Shown: in pieces, positions 18,447 to 27,522 of the stretch | Numbering within the stretch: position 1 is the stretch's first letter | Layout: every line of letters begins with the position of its first letter | Assembly (NCBI RefSeq): GCF_015350905.1 | Contig: NZ_JADKRZ010000004.1 | Location: 325,924 to 389,923 of the forward strand | Direction of reading: 5' to 3' | From: Curtobacterium sp. VKM Ac-2865 | GTDB taxonomy: Bacteria > Actinomycetota > Actinomycetes > Actinomycetales > Microbacteriaceae | Length of the DNA stretch: 64,000 nucleotides | Translations under genes and position numbers: made by a program | Notes under the pieces: generated by a model | The model's input: the letters and a program-made list of their open reading frames with translations, nothing else | What the model was told of the DNA's origin: nothing | Database searches by the model: none

Positions 18447-19127
18447 TCAGTCGCCCGGGGCAGCGCAGAAGCCGCTCCACGCCACGTGGACGCCCTTGCG
18501 GTGCAGGGAGTCGAGCCCCACGGCGAGACGCTTCCGTTCGGCGTCGACGACATGGGCGCAGCGCGGGTCCTGGGCCTCGGTCTGGACGGCCCCGATCGCG
18601 GTGACGAGCTCGGTGTCGATCGCGTCGAGCTGCGGTCGGATGGTCGACAGGTCCGGTGCCGTGGTCGGGGCGGACCGGGGGTCGTGCGTCCAGCGGTCGA
18701 CGAGTCCCCGCTGGACGACCTTGCTCGCCGTGATCTGCGCGCGGACGACCCGGCTGACGAGTTCCGGGTCGACACCCTGCTGCCGAGCCAGGCCGACCGC
18801 CTGGTCCACGACGGCCTGCTCACGGGCGGGGTCCGCGATGGGCTTGCCGCTCGACCACTTCGACGCGGCCACCGGGTCGGCGAGCACGAGGCGCCGCAGC
18901 ACCAGGGAACCGACCGTGTCCAGTGTCGCGGAGGACATCCGGACGCTGGTGGTGTCGTTCGTGGCGGTCATCGTGGAGCCTGTCGGTCCGGTGGCGGGTG
19001 AGGCGCTGATGGGCACGGCGACCGCGGGGCTCGCAGGGAGCAGTGGGCCGGTCACGAGCAGGCCGGCCGCGACGGCGAACGCGGCCGTCAGGCGGTGTCG
19101 GTGGCGGCGGGACGGTGTGCTGTTCAT
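18447..19127 (-). CDS. secreted chorismate mutase (AroQ gamma type)
   Basis: A 226-residue exported protein. Basic residues and a hydrophobic segment ending near PAVAVP give a signal peptide. The mature part matches periplasmic/secreted AroQ-gamma chorismate mutases: LDTVGSLVLRRLVLADPVAASKW, then DPAREQAVVDQAVGLARQQGVD and VVRAQITASKVVQRGLVDRW, supplying the Arg, Lys and Gln residues of the helical active site. It would convert chorismate to prephenate outside the cytoplasm. It overlaps the 86-residue gene upstream by ATGA. Secreted chorismate mutases occur in several plant and animal pathogens, where a role in host shikimate metabolism has been proposed. Confidence 0.85.
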   Translation of the reverse strand: MNSTPSRRHRHRLTAAFAVAAGLLVTGPLLPASPAVAVPISASPATGPTGSTMTATNDTTSVRMSSATLDTVGSLVLRRLVLADPVAASKWSSGKPIADPAREQAVVDQAVGLARQQGVDPELVSRVVRAQITASKVVQRGLVDRWTHDPRSAPTTAPDLSTIRPQLDAIDTELVTAIGAVQTEAQDPRCAHVVDAERKRLAVGLDSLHRKGVHVAWSGFCAAPGD

Positions 19128-19384
19128 GCGTTGGGGTCTCCTTCGGTCAGGCGTCGGAAGAGCCGGACGCGCCGGCGGCGGCGCAGATGGCGGACGTGCT
19201 GGACGAGCCGGTCGACGAGCGGGCGGAGGATCTCCTCCGTGAAGGGGTACATCTCGACGTGGTCACCGGGGTGGCTGCACGAGCAGTCGACCTGGACGGC
19301 CTCCGGGAAGTCGGCGAAGACGTAGAGGACCTGGTGCGGGACGGGCGCGAGGCGGGCGGCGTCGCCGGACGGTGTCGACAGCAT
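19124..19384 (-). CDS. small protein between glycosidase-like and chorismate mutase genes
   Basis: An 86-residue frame starting 4 bases after the upstream gene and overlapping the chorismate mutase start in ATGA, so it is very likely translated. It has no signal peptide. A Cys-Ser-Cys-Ser-His motif (VDCSCSHPGDHVEMYPF) lies near residue 33 and could bind metal. The C-terminal half is strongly basic with a five-Arg run. No family is recognised. Confidence 0.6.
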   Translation of the reverse strand: MLSTPSGDAARLAPVPHQVLYVFADFPEAVQVDCSCSHPGDHVEMYPFTEEILRPLVDRLVQHVRHLRRRRRVRLFRRLTEGDPNA

Positions 19385-19388
19385 CGCG

Positions 19389-21032
19389 TCAGCGCCCCAG
19401 CCTGGCGGCGGTCACGCCGGGGTCGCGTCCGGACACCACGTTCGCGTCGATCTCGGTCGCTGCGTCGCCGGTCCCCACGGTCCGGGCCTGCACCTGGTTG
19501 AAGGACCAGTTCGACGGCAGCGGCACCAGCTGGTTGCCGGCCCACCCGGTCGAGAGCCCGCCGACGAACGACCAGTGCGCCAGGCCGGCGGAGCTCACCG
19601 TGGTGCAGACCTGCCGCGAGCCGTAGACACCTGCCTTGTACTGGTCTCCACGGTCCCGCAGCCCCCGGGCGACGCCCCGGAAGTACGGGAGCACCGCCGA
19701 CGACGTCTGGGCGGGAGTCGCGTCGAAGTCCACGGCGAAGTACAGCGTGGTCTGCTTCGGGAGCCCGAGCCGCCTGGCCGCGTCGTGTGCTCGATGGGCA
19801 TCGGTGACACCTTGCTCGACGGTGAACCAGGACTCCTCGGTGCCGCCCTCCTCGAAGACCGGCCACAGGTCGAGCCCGGCCGAGGCCAGCACCCGCAGCT
19901 CCTCGACCGTCATGGCCTTGTCGCGCACACCGGCCGACTGGTCGTTCGTGAGGTACCGGCCGACGATGCACACACCCGCGGACGTCAGGGCCGCGGCGTG
20001 CGTGGCGTCCAGCCGGGACGCCAGGTCCGCGCCGGTCGTCGCACGTCCTGCGTCCCCGCTGCTCGCGGCGAGGGCTGCCCACGTGCCGAAGTCGCACGTG
20101 CCGGTCTGCTCCGTGGCGGGGAACGCCTGGAACTGCTGGAACGCCCGGACCACCCGGGCGTCGGCTGCCGTGTAGACGTCGTCGAACGGGATGCGTTCAC
20201 GGTTCAGGACCAGGAGTGCCTTGACCAGCTGGACCCACGGCCCGCTCGCCCCGACGCCGACCACGCTCGCCGTCGCGGCACGCAGGCTCGCTGCGGTCCC
20301 GGGCCCCCAGGCGCCGTCCACCGCCCCGGCTGACGCGGCGATCTGGATCGCCCGGACCACCGCCTGCGAGGTGCTGGCGTCGACCAGTCCGCTCGTGCTG
20401 CCGTAGGCACCACCCGTCGCTTCCGCGTACGTCCGGTTGAGGTACTGCTGCACCGTGCGGACCGTCGGGGAGCCGCCAGGACCGAGTCGGACCGCGTCGG
20501 TGGTCAGCAGCGAGCCGAACAGGTGGGGTGACATCGTGGGGCCGGCCGGCGCCGCACCGAGCGCACCGCGCAGTGCCTGGACCGCGGCGACGGTGGCTGC
20601 GTCCCAGGACCCGGTCATCGTGACGGTCGAGAAGCCCGCGCAGATGAGCCCTGCCTGCGCGAGACGACACCAGGTGCCGGCGTCCGGACCGGTCTCGCCG
20701 CCGACGTCGCCGTGCTGCTCGAGCCCCTGCCGGGTCGCCGGGCCGACAGCCGGGACCACGGGTGTGATCCCGAGGAGGGACTGGGCGCCCTGGGCGAGTC
20801 CGGTCACCGTGGCGGCGCCGGTCTGTCCGTCCTCGGTGACGTGGACCCAGCCGGGGACGTGGCCGAAGGTCGTGTTGAGCCACCGCTGCACGCCGAGCAC
20901 GCCAGTGCCGGAGGACGCGGGGCCGGAGCTCGCCGCGGGCGGCGCCGCGACGGCGGGGGTGGCCAGGGCGGCCGAGGCGAGCGGCACGGCGGCAGCGATG
21001 CCGACGAGCGCGGTGCGGCGGGAGATCTGCAC
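19389..21032 (-). CDS. Tat-exported glycoside-hydrolase-like protein (DUF1906, Rv2525c-like)
   Basis: A 547-residue exported protein. The start GTG at 21032 follows GGAAGG and gives a twin-arginine signal, SRRTALVGIAAAVPLASAALA, ending at AVAAP. Residues 40-310 contain peptidoglycan-binding-like repeats (VLGVQRWLNTTFG, TVRTVQQYLNRTYAE, WVQLVKALLVLN). Residues 325-545 are a DUF1906 TIM-barrel-like domain (CIVGRYLTNDQ, LWPVFEEGG, TLYFAVDFDA, KAGVYGSRQVC), as in mycobacterial Rv2525c, also a Tat substrate. It probably acts on or binds the cell wall; activity is unproven in the family. It heads the operon with the small gene and chorismate mutase. Confidence 0.83.
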   Translation of the reverse strand: MQISRRTALVGIAAAVPLASAALATPAVAAPPAASSGPASSGTGVLGVQRWLNTTFGHVPGWVHVTEDGQTGAATVTGLAQGAQSLLGITPVVPAVGPATRQGLEQHGDVGGETGPDAGTWCRLAQAGLICAGFSTVTMTGSWDAATVAAVQALRGALGAAPAGPTMSPHLFGSLLTTDAVRLGPGGSPTVRTVQQYLNRTYAEATGGAYGSTSGLVDASTSQAVVRAIQIAASAGAVDGAWGPGTAASLRAATASVVGVGASGPWVQLVKALLVLNRERIPFDDVYTAADARVVRAFQQFQAFPATEQTGTCDFGTWAALAASSGDAGRATTGADLASRLDATHAAALTSAGVCIVGRYLTNDQSAGVRDKAMTVEELRVLASAGLDLWPVFEEGGTEESWFTVEQGVTDAHRAHDAARRLGLPKQTTLYFAVDFDATPAQTSSAVLPYFRGVARGLRDRGDQYKAGVYGSRQVCTTVSSAGLAHWSFVGGLSTGWAGNQLVPLPSNWSFNQVQARTVGTGDAATEIDANVVSGRDPGVTAARLGR

Positions 21033-21139
21033 GGGGAGCCTTCCAGGTCGACGGAGCCGCAGCAGCTCGGTCGGGGCACGAGGTGGCTGCGGCGGAGGTG
21101 AGAGCAACCTGACCGGCGAACATCCGAACCCGCCGGGTT

Positions 21140-21161
21140 TCACCAGACGATCGTCTGATGA
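21140..21161. promoter_or_regulatory. candidate TetR operator in divergent promoter region
   Basis: A perfect 14-bp palindrome cagacgatcgtctg (21144-21157) extends to 22 bp with one mismatched pair (tca...tga outside). It lies between the Tat-protein operon (start 21032) and the TetR gene (start 21252), the usual place for an autoregulating TetR site. A taggat -10-like hexamer for tetR is at 21205-21210. Confidence 0.6.
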
Positions 21162-21251
21162 ACCGCTCAGAACGGGTCCGCCGGCACGCACTGTCCGGCG
21201 CTCGTAGGATCGACGGGCACGACCACCCCGAGTCGTCGCTCGAGGAGCCCT

Positions 21252-21902
21252 ATGAACCAGCGCCAGGCCGCCAAGGCACGGACGCGCCAGCAGATCGTCG
21301 AGGCCGCCGCTGCCGAGTTCGCGGAGCACGGCTACGACGGCACCTCGTTCGCAAGCGTCGCGGCAGCGATGAACCGTCCGAAGTCAGCGGTCGGCTACCA
21401 CCTGTTCCCGTCGAAGCTCGACCTCGCGGTGACGGTCGTCGGCCAGCAGCAGGCGCGCTGGGCGGAGATGGCGAGCGCGGTGCAGGAGCCGACCGGACTC
21501 GCGCACCTCGTGACGATGCTGTTGTCGTCGTGCCTCGACGCCCTCCGCTGCCCGGTCGCCGCCAGCGCGATCCGGCTCAGCCAGGAGCTCGGGGAATCCG
21601 GGCAGGAGCTCCCCACGACGTTCTCGTGGAGCACCTACGCACAGGGGCACTTCGCGGTGGCCAGGGGGCTTTCGGTCGACGACCCCGAGGTCGCCCGGGC
21701 GACGGACCTCGTCCTGGCGTCCACGTTCGGCGTGCTGCGGACACGGACGGGTGCTCGCTCCCTCGAGGTCACCGAGCGGCAGCTCCGGGACCTCTGGGCC
21801 GCCCTGTTCACCGGCCTCGGGATCGCCGACGCGTCCGCCGTCGTCCACCGGGTGGCGCCGGTCTCCGTCGCCGACCCGGTCGATCCCGCGCTCACCGGCT
21901 GA
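21252..21902 (+). CDS. TetR-family transcriptional regulator
   Basis: A 216-residue regulator. Residues 8-58 form the TetR helix-turn-helix (TRQQIVEAAAAEFAEHGYDGTSFASVAAAM then GYHLFPSKLDLAVTVV). The C-terminal ligand domain is variable. The N-terminal part resembles gamma-butyrolactone-receptor (ArpA-like) regulators, but that assignment is weak. It is divergent from the Tat-protein/chorismate-mutase operon with a 22-bp palindrome between, so control of that operon is likely. Confidence 0.87.
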   Translation: MNQRQAAKARTRQQIVEAAAAEFAEHGYDGTSFASVAAAMNRPKSAVGYHLFPSKLDLAVTVVGQQQARWAEMASAVQEPTGLAHLVTMLLSSCLDALRCPVAASAIRLSQELGESGQELPTTFSWSTYAQGHFAVARGLSVDDPEVARATDLVLASTFGVLRTRTGARSLEVTERQLRDLWAALFTGLGIADASAVVHRVAPVSVADPVDPALTG

Positions 21903-21920
21903 TCCCGGACACCGCTCGGG

Positions 21921-21980
21921 GACGCGCGAGGGGAAGCGCGAAGGGAAGCGCGAAGGGAAGCGCGAAGGGAAGCGCGAGGG
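21921..21980 (+). repeat. 12-bp tandem repeat, five units
   Basis: Five units of gaagcgcgaagg, the first and last slightly diverged, lie 19 bases after the tetR stop codon and about 150 bases before the peptide-binding protein gene. Purine-rich on the plus strand. No function is apparent. Confidence 0.85.
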
Positions 21981-22127
21981 GAACGACCGGTCCACCCGGC
22001 ACATCGCTTTGTTGCGTCGTGCGTCATCGGCTGTCTCCGTGCGCATGGGGGCGGTGCCAGGATGGACGCCGCCCAGCCTGGACCGGCCGCGGCCCCGCAG
22101 CACCGACCCCTCGAGGAGCACCACGTC

Positions 22128-23795
22128 ATGAGACGCTCGAACCGCCTGACCACCACCGCGGCCGTCGCCGCAGCCGCAGCCCTGGTCCTCACCGGCTGCT
22201 CGGGCGGCGGCGCCTCGGACGACGCGTCCTCGGGCACGAGCAAGGGCGGGACGCTCAACATCCTGACCACGGCGACGTCGGTGCACCTCGACCCGGCGAC
22301 CAGTCAGAACCTCAACATCACGACGCTCGGCCTGGTGCTCCGCCGGTTGACGGCCTGGGACGTCCAGCCGGGCAAGGCCGCGAAGGTGGTCCCGGACCTG
22401 GCGACGAACACCGGCGACTCCAGTGACGGCGGCAAGACCTGGACGTACCACCTCAAGAAGGGGCTGGAGTTCCAGGACGGCTCGGCCATCACCACGAAGG
22501 ACATCAAGTGGGGCATCGAGCGCTCGTTCGCGCCGACCCTGCCCGGTGGTCTGAGCTACCACAAGTCGCTGCTGGTCGGTGGCGACGCCTACCGGGGGCC
22601 GTTCGACGGCAAGACGCTCGACAGCATCGAGACGCCGGACGACTCCACGATCGTCTTCAAGCTCACCGCGGCCTACGGTGACTGGCCGTGGATCGTGTCG
22701 ATGCCCGCGTTCGCCCCGGTCCCCGAGGGCGACGGCACGGACACCGGTGCGTACGACGCCAAGCCCGTCGCCAGCGGCCCGTACCAGGTGGAGTCCAACC
22801 AGCAGGGGTCGCAGATCACCCTGGTGCGGAACAAGCAGTGGAGCGCGAAGACCGACACCGTGCGCACCGCCGGTCCGTCGAAGGTCGTCCTCAAGGAGTC
22901 GCAGGACCCCTCCACGGTCACGCAGACCCTCATCGCCGACAACGGCGACGCCAAGGACTCGTTCGGGGCCACCTACCTCGGCGCAGCCGAGCTGAACCAG
23001 GTCCGCGCGAACCCGTCCGCGCAGGACCGCCTCGCGACGTCGAAGGCCGGCCCGCTGCAGTACCTGGCGATCAACACGCAGAAGGGTTCGCTGAAGGAGC
23101 TCCAGGTGCGTCAGGCCCTGCAGTACGCGGTGGACCGCAAGTCGTACCGGATCGCATCGGGTGGAGCCCTCGCCGGCAGCTACGCGTCGACGCTCATCAC
23201 ACCGGGGATCGCCGGGCGCCAGAGCTACGACCTGTACGAGCCGGGAGCGAGCGGTGACGTGGCGAAGGCGAAGCAGCTGCTGCAGAAGGCCGGAGCCACC
23301 GACCTGAAGCTCACGCTCGCGACGCAGAACGACCCCGCGAACCTCGCCGAGGCGCAGGCGATCCAGGCCGGGCTCAAGCGCGCCGGCATCGCGGTCACGC
23401 TCAAGCCGCTCGACATCGACTCGTTCTACACGGCGACGACGGACGGCACCGACTTCGACCTGGCACTGTTCAGCTGGCAGCCCGACTTCCCGAGCGCGAA
23501 CGCCAACATCCAGCCGCTCTTCGCGTCGTCGGAGATCGGTGGCGGCCGCTACAACGTCTCGAAGTACAGCAACCCCGAGGTCGACGCGCTGATCGCGAAG
23601 GCGACCGGCACGATCGACCAGCAGGCCGCACGCAAGCTCTGGGCCGAGGCGGACCGGAAGATCATGGCCGACGCTCCCGTCGTGCCGCTGACCTACGCCG
23701 AGCAGTCGTTCCTCGCCGGGTCGAACGTGCAGGACTTCCGCGTCGCGGACTTCCCCGCGTACCCGAACTACCTCAAGGTCGCGCTCGCCCAGTGA
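22128..23795 (+). CDS. peptide-type ABC transporter substrate-binding lipoprotein
   Basis: A 555-residue lipoprotein of the DppA/OppA family (SBP_bac_5). The signal peptide ends in LTGC near residue 24. GGTLNILTTATSVHLDPATSQN opens the mature fold, and KTWTYHLKKGLEFQDGSAITTKDIKWGIER is the family's signature region. The ATG at 22128 is preceded by GAGGA. It is first in a four-gene operon with a fused ATPase and two permeases, joined by 4-base overlaps. Ligand could be peptides, nickel or glycosides; the sequence does not say which. Confidence 0.9.
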   Translation: MRRSNRLTTTAAVAAAAALVLTGCSGGGASDDASSGTSKGGTLNILTTATSVHLDPATSQNLNITTLGLVLRRLTAWDVQPGKAAKVVPDLATNTGDSSDGGKTWTYHLKKGLEFQDGSAITTKDIKWGIERSFAPTLPGGLSYHKSLLVGGDAYRGPFDGKTLDSIETPDDSTIVFKLTAAYGDWPWIVSMPAFAPVPEGDGTDTGAYDAKPVASGPYQVESNQQGSQITLVRNKQWSAKTDTVRTAGPSKVVLKESQDPSTVTQTLIADNGDAKDSFGATYLGAAELNQVRANPSAQDRLATSKAGPLQYLAINTQKGSLKELQVRQALQYAVDRKSYRIASGGALAGSYASTLITPGIAGRQSYDLYEPGASGDVAKAKQLLQKAGATDLKLTLATQNDPANLAEAQAIQAGLKRAGIAVTLKPLDIDSFYTATTDGTDFDLALFSWQPDFPSANANIQPLFASSEIGGGRYNVSKYSNPEVDALIAKATGTIDQQAARKLWAEADRKIMADAPVVPLTYAEQSFLAGSNVQDFRVADFPAYPNYLKVALAQ

Positions 23796-25543
23796 ACGAC
23801 CCGATCCTGCAGGTCGAGGGGCTCCGCGTCGCGTTCGGCGACGCGGAGCCCGTCGTGCGTGACGTCTCCTTCGCGCTGACGCCCGGCCGCGTGCTCGCCC
23901 TGGTCGGGGAGTCCGGCTCGGGCAAGTCCGTCAGCGCCATGAGCGTGCTCGGGCTCCTGCCGCCCCAGGCCCGCGTCTCGGGCAACGTCCGCTTCCGCGG
24001 CGAGGAGCTCGTCGACGCGTCCGTCGAGTCGCTGCGCGCCGTCCGCGGCGCCGGCATCGGCGTGGTCTTCCAGGAGCCGATGAACTCGTTCACCCCCGTG
24101 CTGTCGATCGGCACGCAGATCGCCGAGGCGGTCCGTGCCCACCCCAGCGGTCTCGACCGCGCCGGGGTGTCCGCACGCATCGACGAGCTGCTGCGCTCCG
24201 CGGGCCTCGACGACCCGGCACGCATCCGACGGGCGTACCCGCACGAGCTCTCCGGCGGGCAGCTGCAGCGCGCGATGATCGCGATGGCGCTCGCCGGGGA
24301 CCCCGTCGCGCTCATCGCGGACGAACCGACGACCGCCCTCGACGTCACCGTCCAGGCGGGCATCCTCGACCTGTTGCGACAGCTCTGCCGTGAGCGCGAC
24401 CTCGCCGTCCTGCTCATCACCCACGACATGGGCGTGGTCGCGGACGTCGCCGACGAGGTGCTCGTCATGCGCCGCGGCGGGCCGGTGGAACACGGCACAG
24501 TCGCCGACGTCTTCGCGGCCCCGCAGGCCGCCTACACGCGAGCCCTGCTCGCCGCCGTCCCCAGCCTGGAGGCTCGGGGTACGTCCGCCCCGCCCGCCCG
24601 GCCCACCACGGGCCCGGCCGAGTCTCGCCCCACCGGACAGGATGCGGGCCGCGCAGGCCGCGAAGTGTCCGTCGGGCCGAGTCTCGGCGACGGCGGGAGT
24701 CGCGAGGCGGAGGCGAGCCGAGCCTCCCGGCCGGTGGTGGCGCGCCTGCGCGAGGTGAGCGTGCGGTACGACCGGCGCGGCCTCCCGACCGTCTCGGGCA
24801 TCGACCTGGAGCTGCGGGCCGGGGACACCCTCGGGCTCGTGGGGGAGTCGGGGTCCGGCAAGTCGACCATCGGGCGTGCGCTCGCCGGCCTCGTGCCGGT
24901 GGTCGCCGGCAGCGTCGAGGTGGACGGCAGTGACCTCCGGACCGCACGCGGATGGCGCCTGCGGGAGATCCGGAGCCGTGTCGGCATCGTGTTCCAGGAC
25001 CCGGCGTCGTCGTTGAACCCGCGGCAGACCATCGGGTGGAGCATCGCCGAGCCGCTGCTGGTCCACGGATCCACACCTGCCGAGCGGAGCACGCGCGTGC
25101 GCGACCTGCTCGAGGCCGTGCAGGTCGACCCGACGTGGGCGGAACGGTTCCCGCACGAGCTGTCCGGCGGGCAGCGTCAGCGTGTCGCAGTCGCTCGTGC
25201 CCTCGCCCTGCGCCCGGCGCTCGTCGTCGCCGACGAACCGACCTCCGCGCTCGACGTGACGGTGCAGGCGGCCGTGCTCGACCTGCTCTCGGCACTGCAG
25301 GACGACTTCGGGTTCGGCATGCTGCTCATCAGCCACGACCTCGCGGTGGTGCGCCAGCTCGCGGACGAGGTCGTCGTGCTCCACGACGGTCTGGTCGTCG
25401 AACGGGGCCGCACCGAGACCGTGCTCGACGACCCGCAGGAGGACTACACGCGCATGCTGCTCGCCGCCGCCCCCGTGGCCGACCCGGCACGTCAGGCCGC
25501 CCGCCGTGCCGCGTGGCGTCGTCTCGTGGAGGTCGGATCGTGA
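23792..25543 (+). CDS. fused dual ATPase of peptide-type ABC importer (DppD-DppF)
   Basis: A 583-residue protein with two complete ABC ATPase domains that are separate subunits in most Opp/Dpp systems. Domain 1: Walker A GESGSGKS, signature LSGGQLQRAM, Walker B ALIADEPTTALD. Domain 2: Walker A GESGSGKST, signature LSGGQRQRVAVARAL, Walker B LVVADEPTSALD. A 50-residue linker rich in Pro, Gly and Arg joins them (about 260-315). The start GTG overlaps the upstream stop in GTGA. It powers transport through the two permeases that follow. Confidence 0.92.
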   Translation: MNDPILQVEGLRVAFGDAEPVVRDVSFALTPGRVLALVGESGSGKSVSAMSVLGLLPPQARVSGNVRFRGEELVDASVESLRAVRGAGIGVVFQEPMNSFTPVLSIGTQIAEAVRAHPSGLDRAGVSARIDELLRSAGLDDPARIRRAYPHELSGGQLQRAMIAMALAGDPVALIADEPTTALDVTVQAGILDLLRQLCRERDLAVLLITHDMGVVADVADEVLVMRRGGPVEHGTVADVFAAPQAAYTRALLAAVPSLEARGTSAPPARPTTGPAESRPTGQDAGRAGREVSVGPSLGDGGSREAEASRASRPVVARLREVSVRYDRRGLPTVSGIDLELRAGDTLGLVGESGSGKSTIGRALAGLVPVVAGSVEVDGSDLRTARGWRLREIRSRVGIVFQDPASSLNPRQTIGWSIAEPLLVHGSTPAERSTRVRDLLEAVQVDPTWAERFPHELSGGQRQRVAVARALALRPALVVADEPTSALDVTVQAAVLDLLSALQDDFGFGMLLISHDLAVVRQLADEVVVLHDGLVVERGRTETVLDDPQEDYTRMLLAAAPVADPARQAARRAAWRRLVEVGS

Positions 25544-26475
25544 CCGCGAACGTCGTGGAGCGGCCCGTCGCCGCGTCCGGTCGCTCGACCGGGTTCCGCG
25601 CGGTCGTCCGCCGTGTCCGGCAGGACCGCTGGGCCGTCACGAGCGCGGTCGTCATCGCGGTCTTCCTGCTCGTCGCCGTGCTCGCACCCGTGATCGCGGG
25701 CATCAGCGGGCAGGACCCGTACAGCTACCACATCGGGGCGCTCAACTCCTTCGGGGCACCGCGTGGTGCGCTCGGCGGGGTCAGCGGCACGCACTGGTTC
25801 GGCGTCGAACCGCTGACCGGGCGCGACCTGTTCGCGATCGTCACGTACGGCGCGCGGACCTCGCTCGGCATCGGTCTGGCGGCGACCGCGATGTCGATCG
25901 TCATCGGCGTGCTCGTGGGCGTCACGACCGGGTTCTTCGGGGGCTGGTACGACCGTGTGCTGAGCCGGGTCGTCGACGTGATGTTCGGGTTCCCGTCGCT
26001 CGTGTTCATGATCGCGCTCACTGCCATCGTGCCGACGTCGTTCCCGAAGCCGCTGCTCGTCGTGCTGGTGATCGGGTTCTTCGGGTGGCCGGCCGTCGCG
26101 CGGGTCATCCGCGGACAGACGCTGTCGCTGCGGTCGCGGAACTACGTCGTCGCCTCGACCGCGCTCGGTGCCGGGCGGTGGCACGTCATCCGGACGCAGC
26201 TGCTGCCGAACCTCGCCGCGACGATCACCGTCTACGCGACGATCTCGATCCCGTCGATGATCGGTGCCGAGGCGGCGCTGTCGTTCCTCGCGGTCGGGGT
26301 CACTCCGCCGACACCGTCGTGGGGTCGCAGCATCGGCGACGCGATCGGCTGGGTGCAGACCGACCCGATGTACCTGCTGTTCCCCGGCATCGCGCTGTTC
26401 CTCGTGACCCTGGCGTTCAACGTGCTCGGTGACGCCCTGCGCGACGCCCTCGACCCGCGCGGAGGCACCCGATGA
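25540..26475 (+). CDS. peptide-type ABC transporter permease (DppC type)
   Basis: A 311-residue membrane protein with a first helix at residues 30-53 and five more downstream. The segment HWFGVEPLTGRDLFAIVTYGARTSLGIG is typical of DppC/OppC, as is the cytoplasmic loop RSRNYVVASTALGAGRWHVIRTQLLPN (EAA-type). The GTG start overlaps the ATPase stop in GTGA, and its own end overlaps the next gene. Confidence 0.91.
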   Translation: MTANVVERPVAASGRSTGFRAVVRRVRQDRWAVTSAVVIAVFLLVAVLAPVIAGISGQDPYSYHIGALNSFGAPRGALGGVSGTHWFGVEPLTGRDLFAIVTYGARTSLGIGLAATAMSIVIGVLVGVTTGFFGGWYDRVLSRVVDVMFGFPSLVFMIALTAIVPTSFPKPLLVVLVIGFFGWPAVARVIRGQTLSLRSRNYVVASTALGAGRWHVIRTQLLPNLAATITVYATISIPSMIGAEAALSFLAVGVTPPTPSWGRSIGDAIGWVQTDPMYLLFPGIALFLVTLAFNVLGDALRDALDPRGGTR

Positions 26476-27470
26476 CCGCGTTCCGCTTCGTCCTGTTCCG
26501 CGTGCTCGGCGCCGTGGTGGTGCTGCTCGTCGTCGCCGCGGTGACGTACGCGCTGTTCATGCTGCTGCCCACGAACCCCGCGCGCGCCATCTGCGACAAG
26601 CCCTGCACGCCGGACCGACTCCGCGAGGTGCAGGCGTTCCTCGGCACGGACAAGCCCTGGATCGCGCAGTTCGGCGCGTACCTCGGCGGGATCTTCACGG
26701 GTCGGACCTTCGGCACCGGTGCCTCGGTCATCCACTGCGCGGCACCGTGCTTCGGGTACTCGTTCCAGCTGCACGACAGCGTCACCTCGCTCATCCTGAC
26801 GCGGCTGCCGGTCACGGCCTCGATCGCCGTCGGTGCGGCCCTGCTGTGGCTCGTCGCCGGTGTCGCCGGGGGAGCGGCCTCGGCGCTGCGCCGTGGGTCC
26901 CTGCTCGACCGCACCGTGATGGGCATCGCGGTCGCCGGGGTGTCCGCGCCGTCGTACCTGGTCGGGCTGCTCGCGATCCTGCTGTTCGGGTTCGTGCTCG
27001 GGGTGCTCCCGACCAGCGGCTACGTGCCCTTCACCGAGGACCCGGTCGGCTGGTTCACCCACCTGGTGCTGCCGTGGTGCGTGCTCGCGTTCATCAGCGC
27101 CGCGATCTACGCCCGCTTGACCCGGGGCGAGATGCTCGAGTCGATGTCGCAGGACTTCGTCCGGACGGCTCGCGCGAAGGGGCTCCGCGAGCGCCAGGTC
27201 GTCGTGCGGCACGGGCTACGGACGGCGATCCTGCCCGTGGTGACGCTGTTCGGGCTCGACCTCGGGTCGTTGCTCGGCGGGGCGGTCATCACCGAGAAGG
27301 TGTTCTCGATGCAGGGCCTCGGGGCGTTGCTCATCGACGCGGTGCACACCCTCGACCTGCAGGTGGTCGTCGGCTTCACGCTGTTCGCGGCGTTCCTGGT
27401 GGTCGCCGCGAACGTGGTCGTCGACGTGGTCTACAGCGTGGTCGACCCCCGGGTTCGGCGGCGGGGGTAG
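26472..27470 (+). CDS. peptide-type ABC transporter permease (DppB type)
   Basis: A 332-residue membrane protein with the DppB layout: first helix at residues 8-33, a periplasmic loop of about 90 residues, then five helices. The EAA-type loop reads SQDFVRTARAKGLRERQVVVRHGLR. The extracellular loop carries four cysteines (CDKPC, CAAPC) that could form disulfides. It pairs with the DppC-type permease, with which it overlaps in ATGA. A 24-bp hairpin ends the operon. Confidence 0.91.
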   Translation: MTAFRFVLFRVLGAVVVLLVVAAVTYALFMLLPTNPARAICDKPCTPDRLREVQAFLGTDKPWIAQFGAYLGGIFTGRTFGTGASVIHCAAPCFGYSFQLHDSVTSLILTRLPVTASIAVGAALLWLVAGVAGGAASALRRGSLLDRTVMGIAVAGVSAPSYLVGLLAILLFGFVLGVLPTSGYVPFTEDPVGWFTHLVLPWCVLAFISAAIYARLTRGEMLESMSQDFVRTARAKGLRERQVVVRHGLRTAILPVVTLFGLDLGSLLGGAVITEKVFSMQGLGALLIDAVHTLDLQVVVGFTLFAAFLVVAANVVVDVVYSVVDPRVRRRG

Positions 27471-27522
27471 GCGGGCCGTCGCGTCGGCGCGCGCCCCGCT
27501 CGGGTCTGGTCGGGCACGTTCC

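Noticed and set aside
17212-19242. 676-residue open frame across 17212-19242
   Set aside because: It crosses the structured gap and two genes in a wrong frame, with Arg/Ala-rich composition and no start signal.
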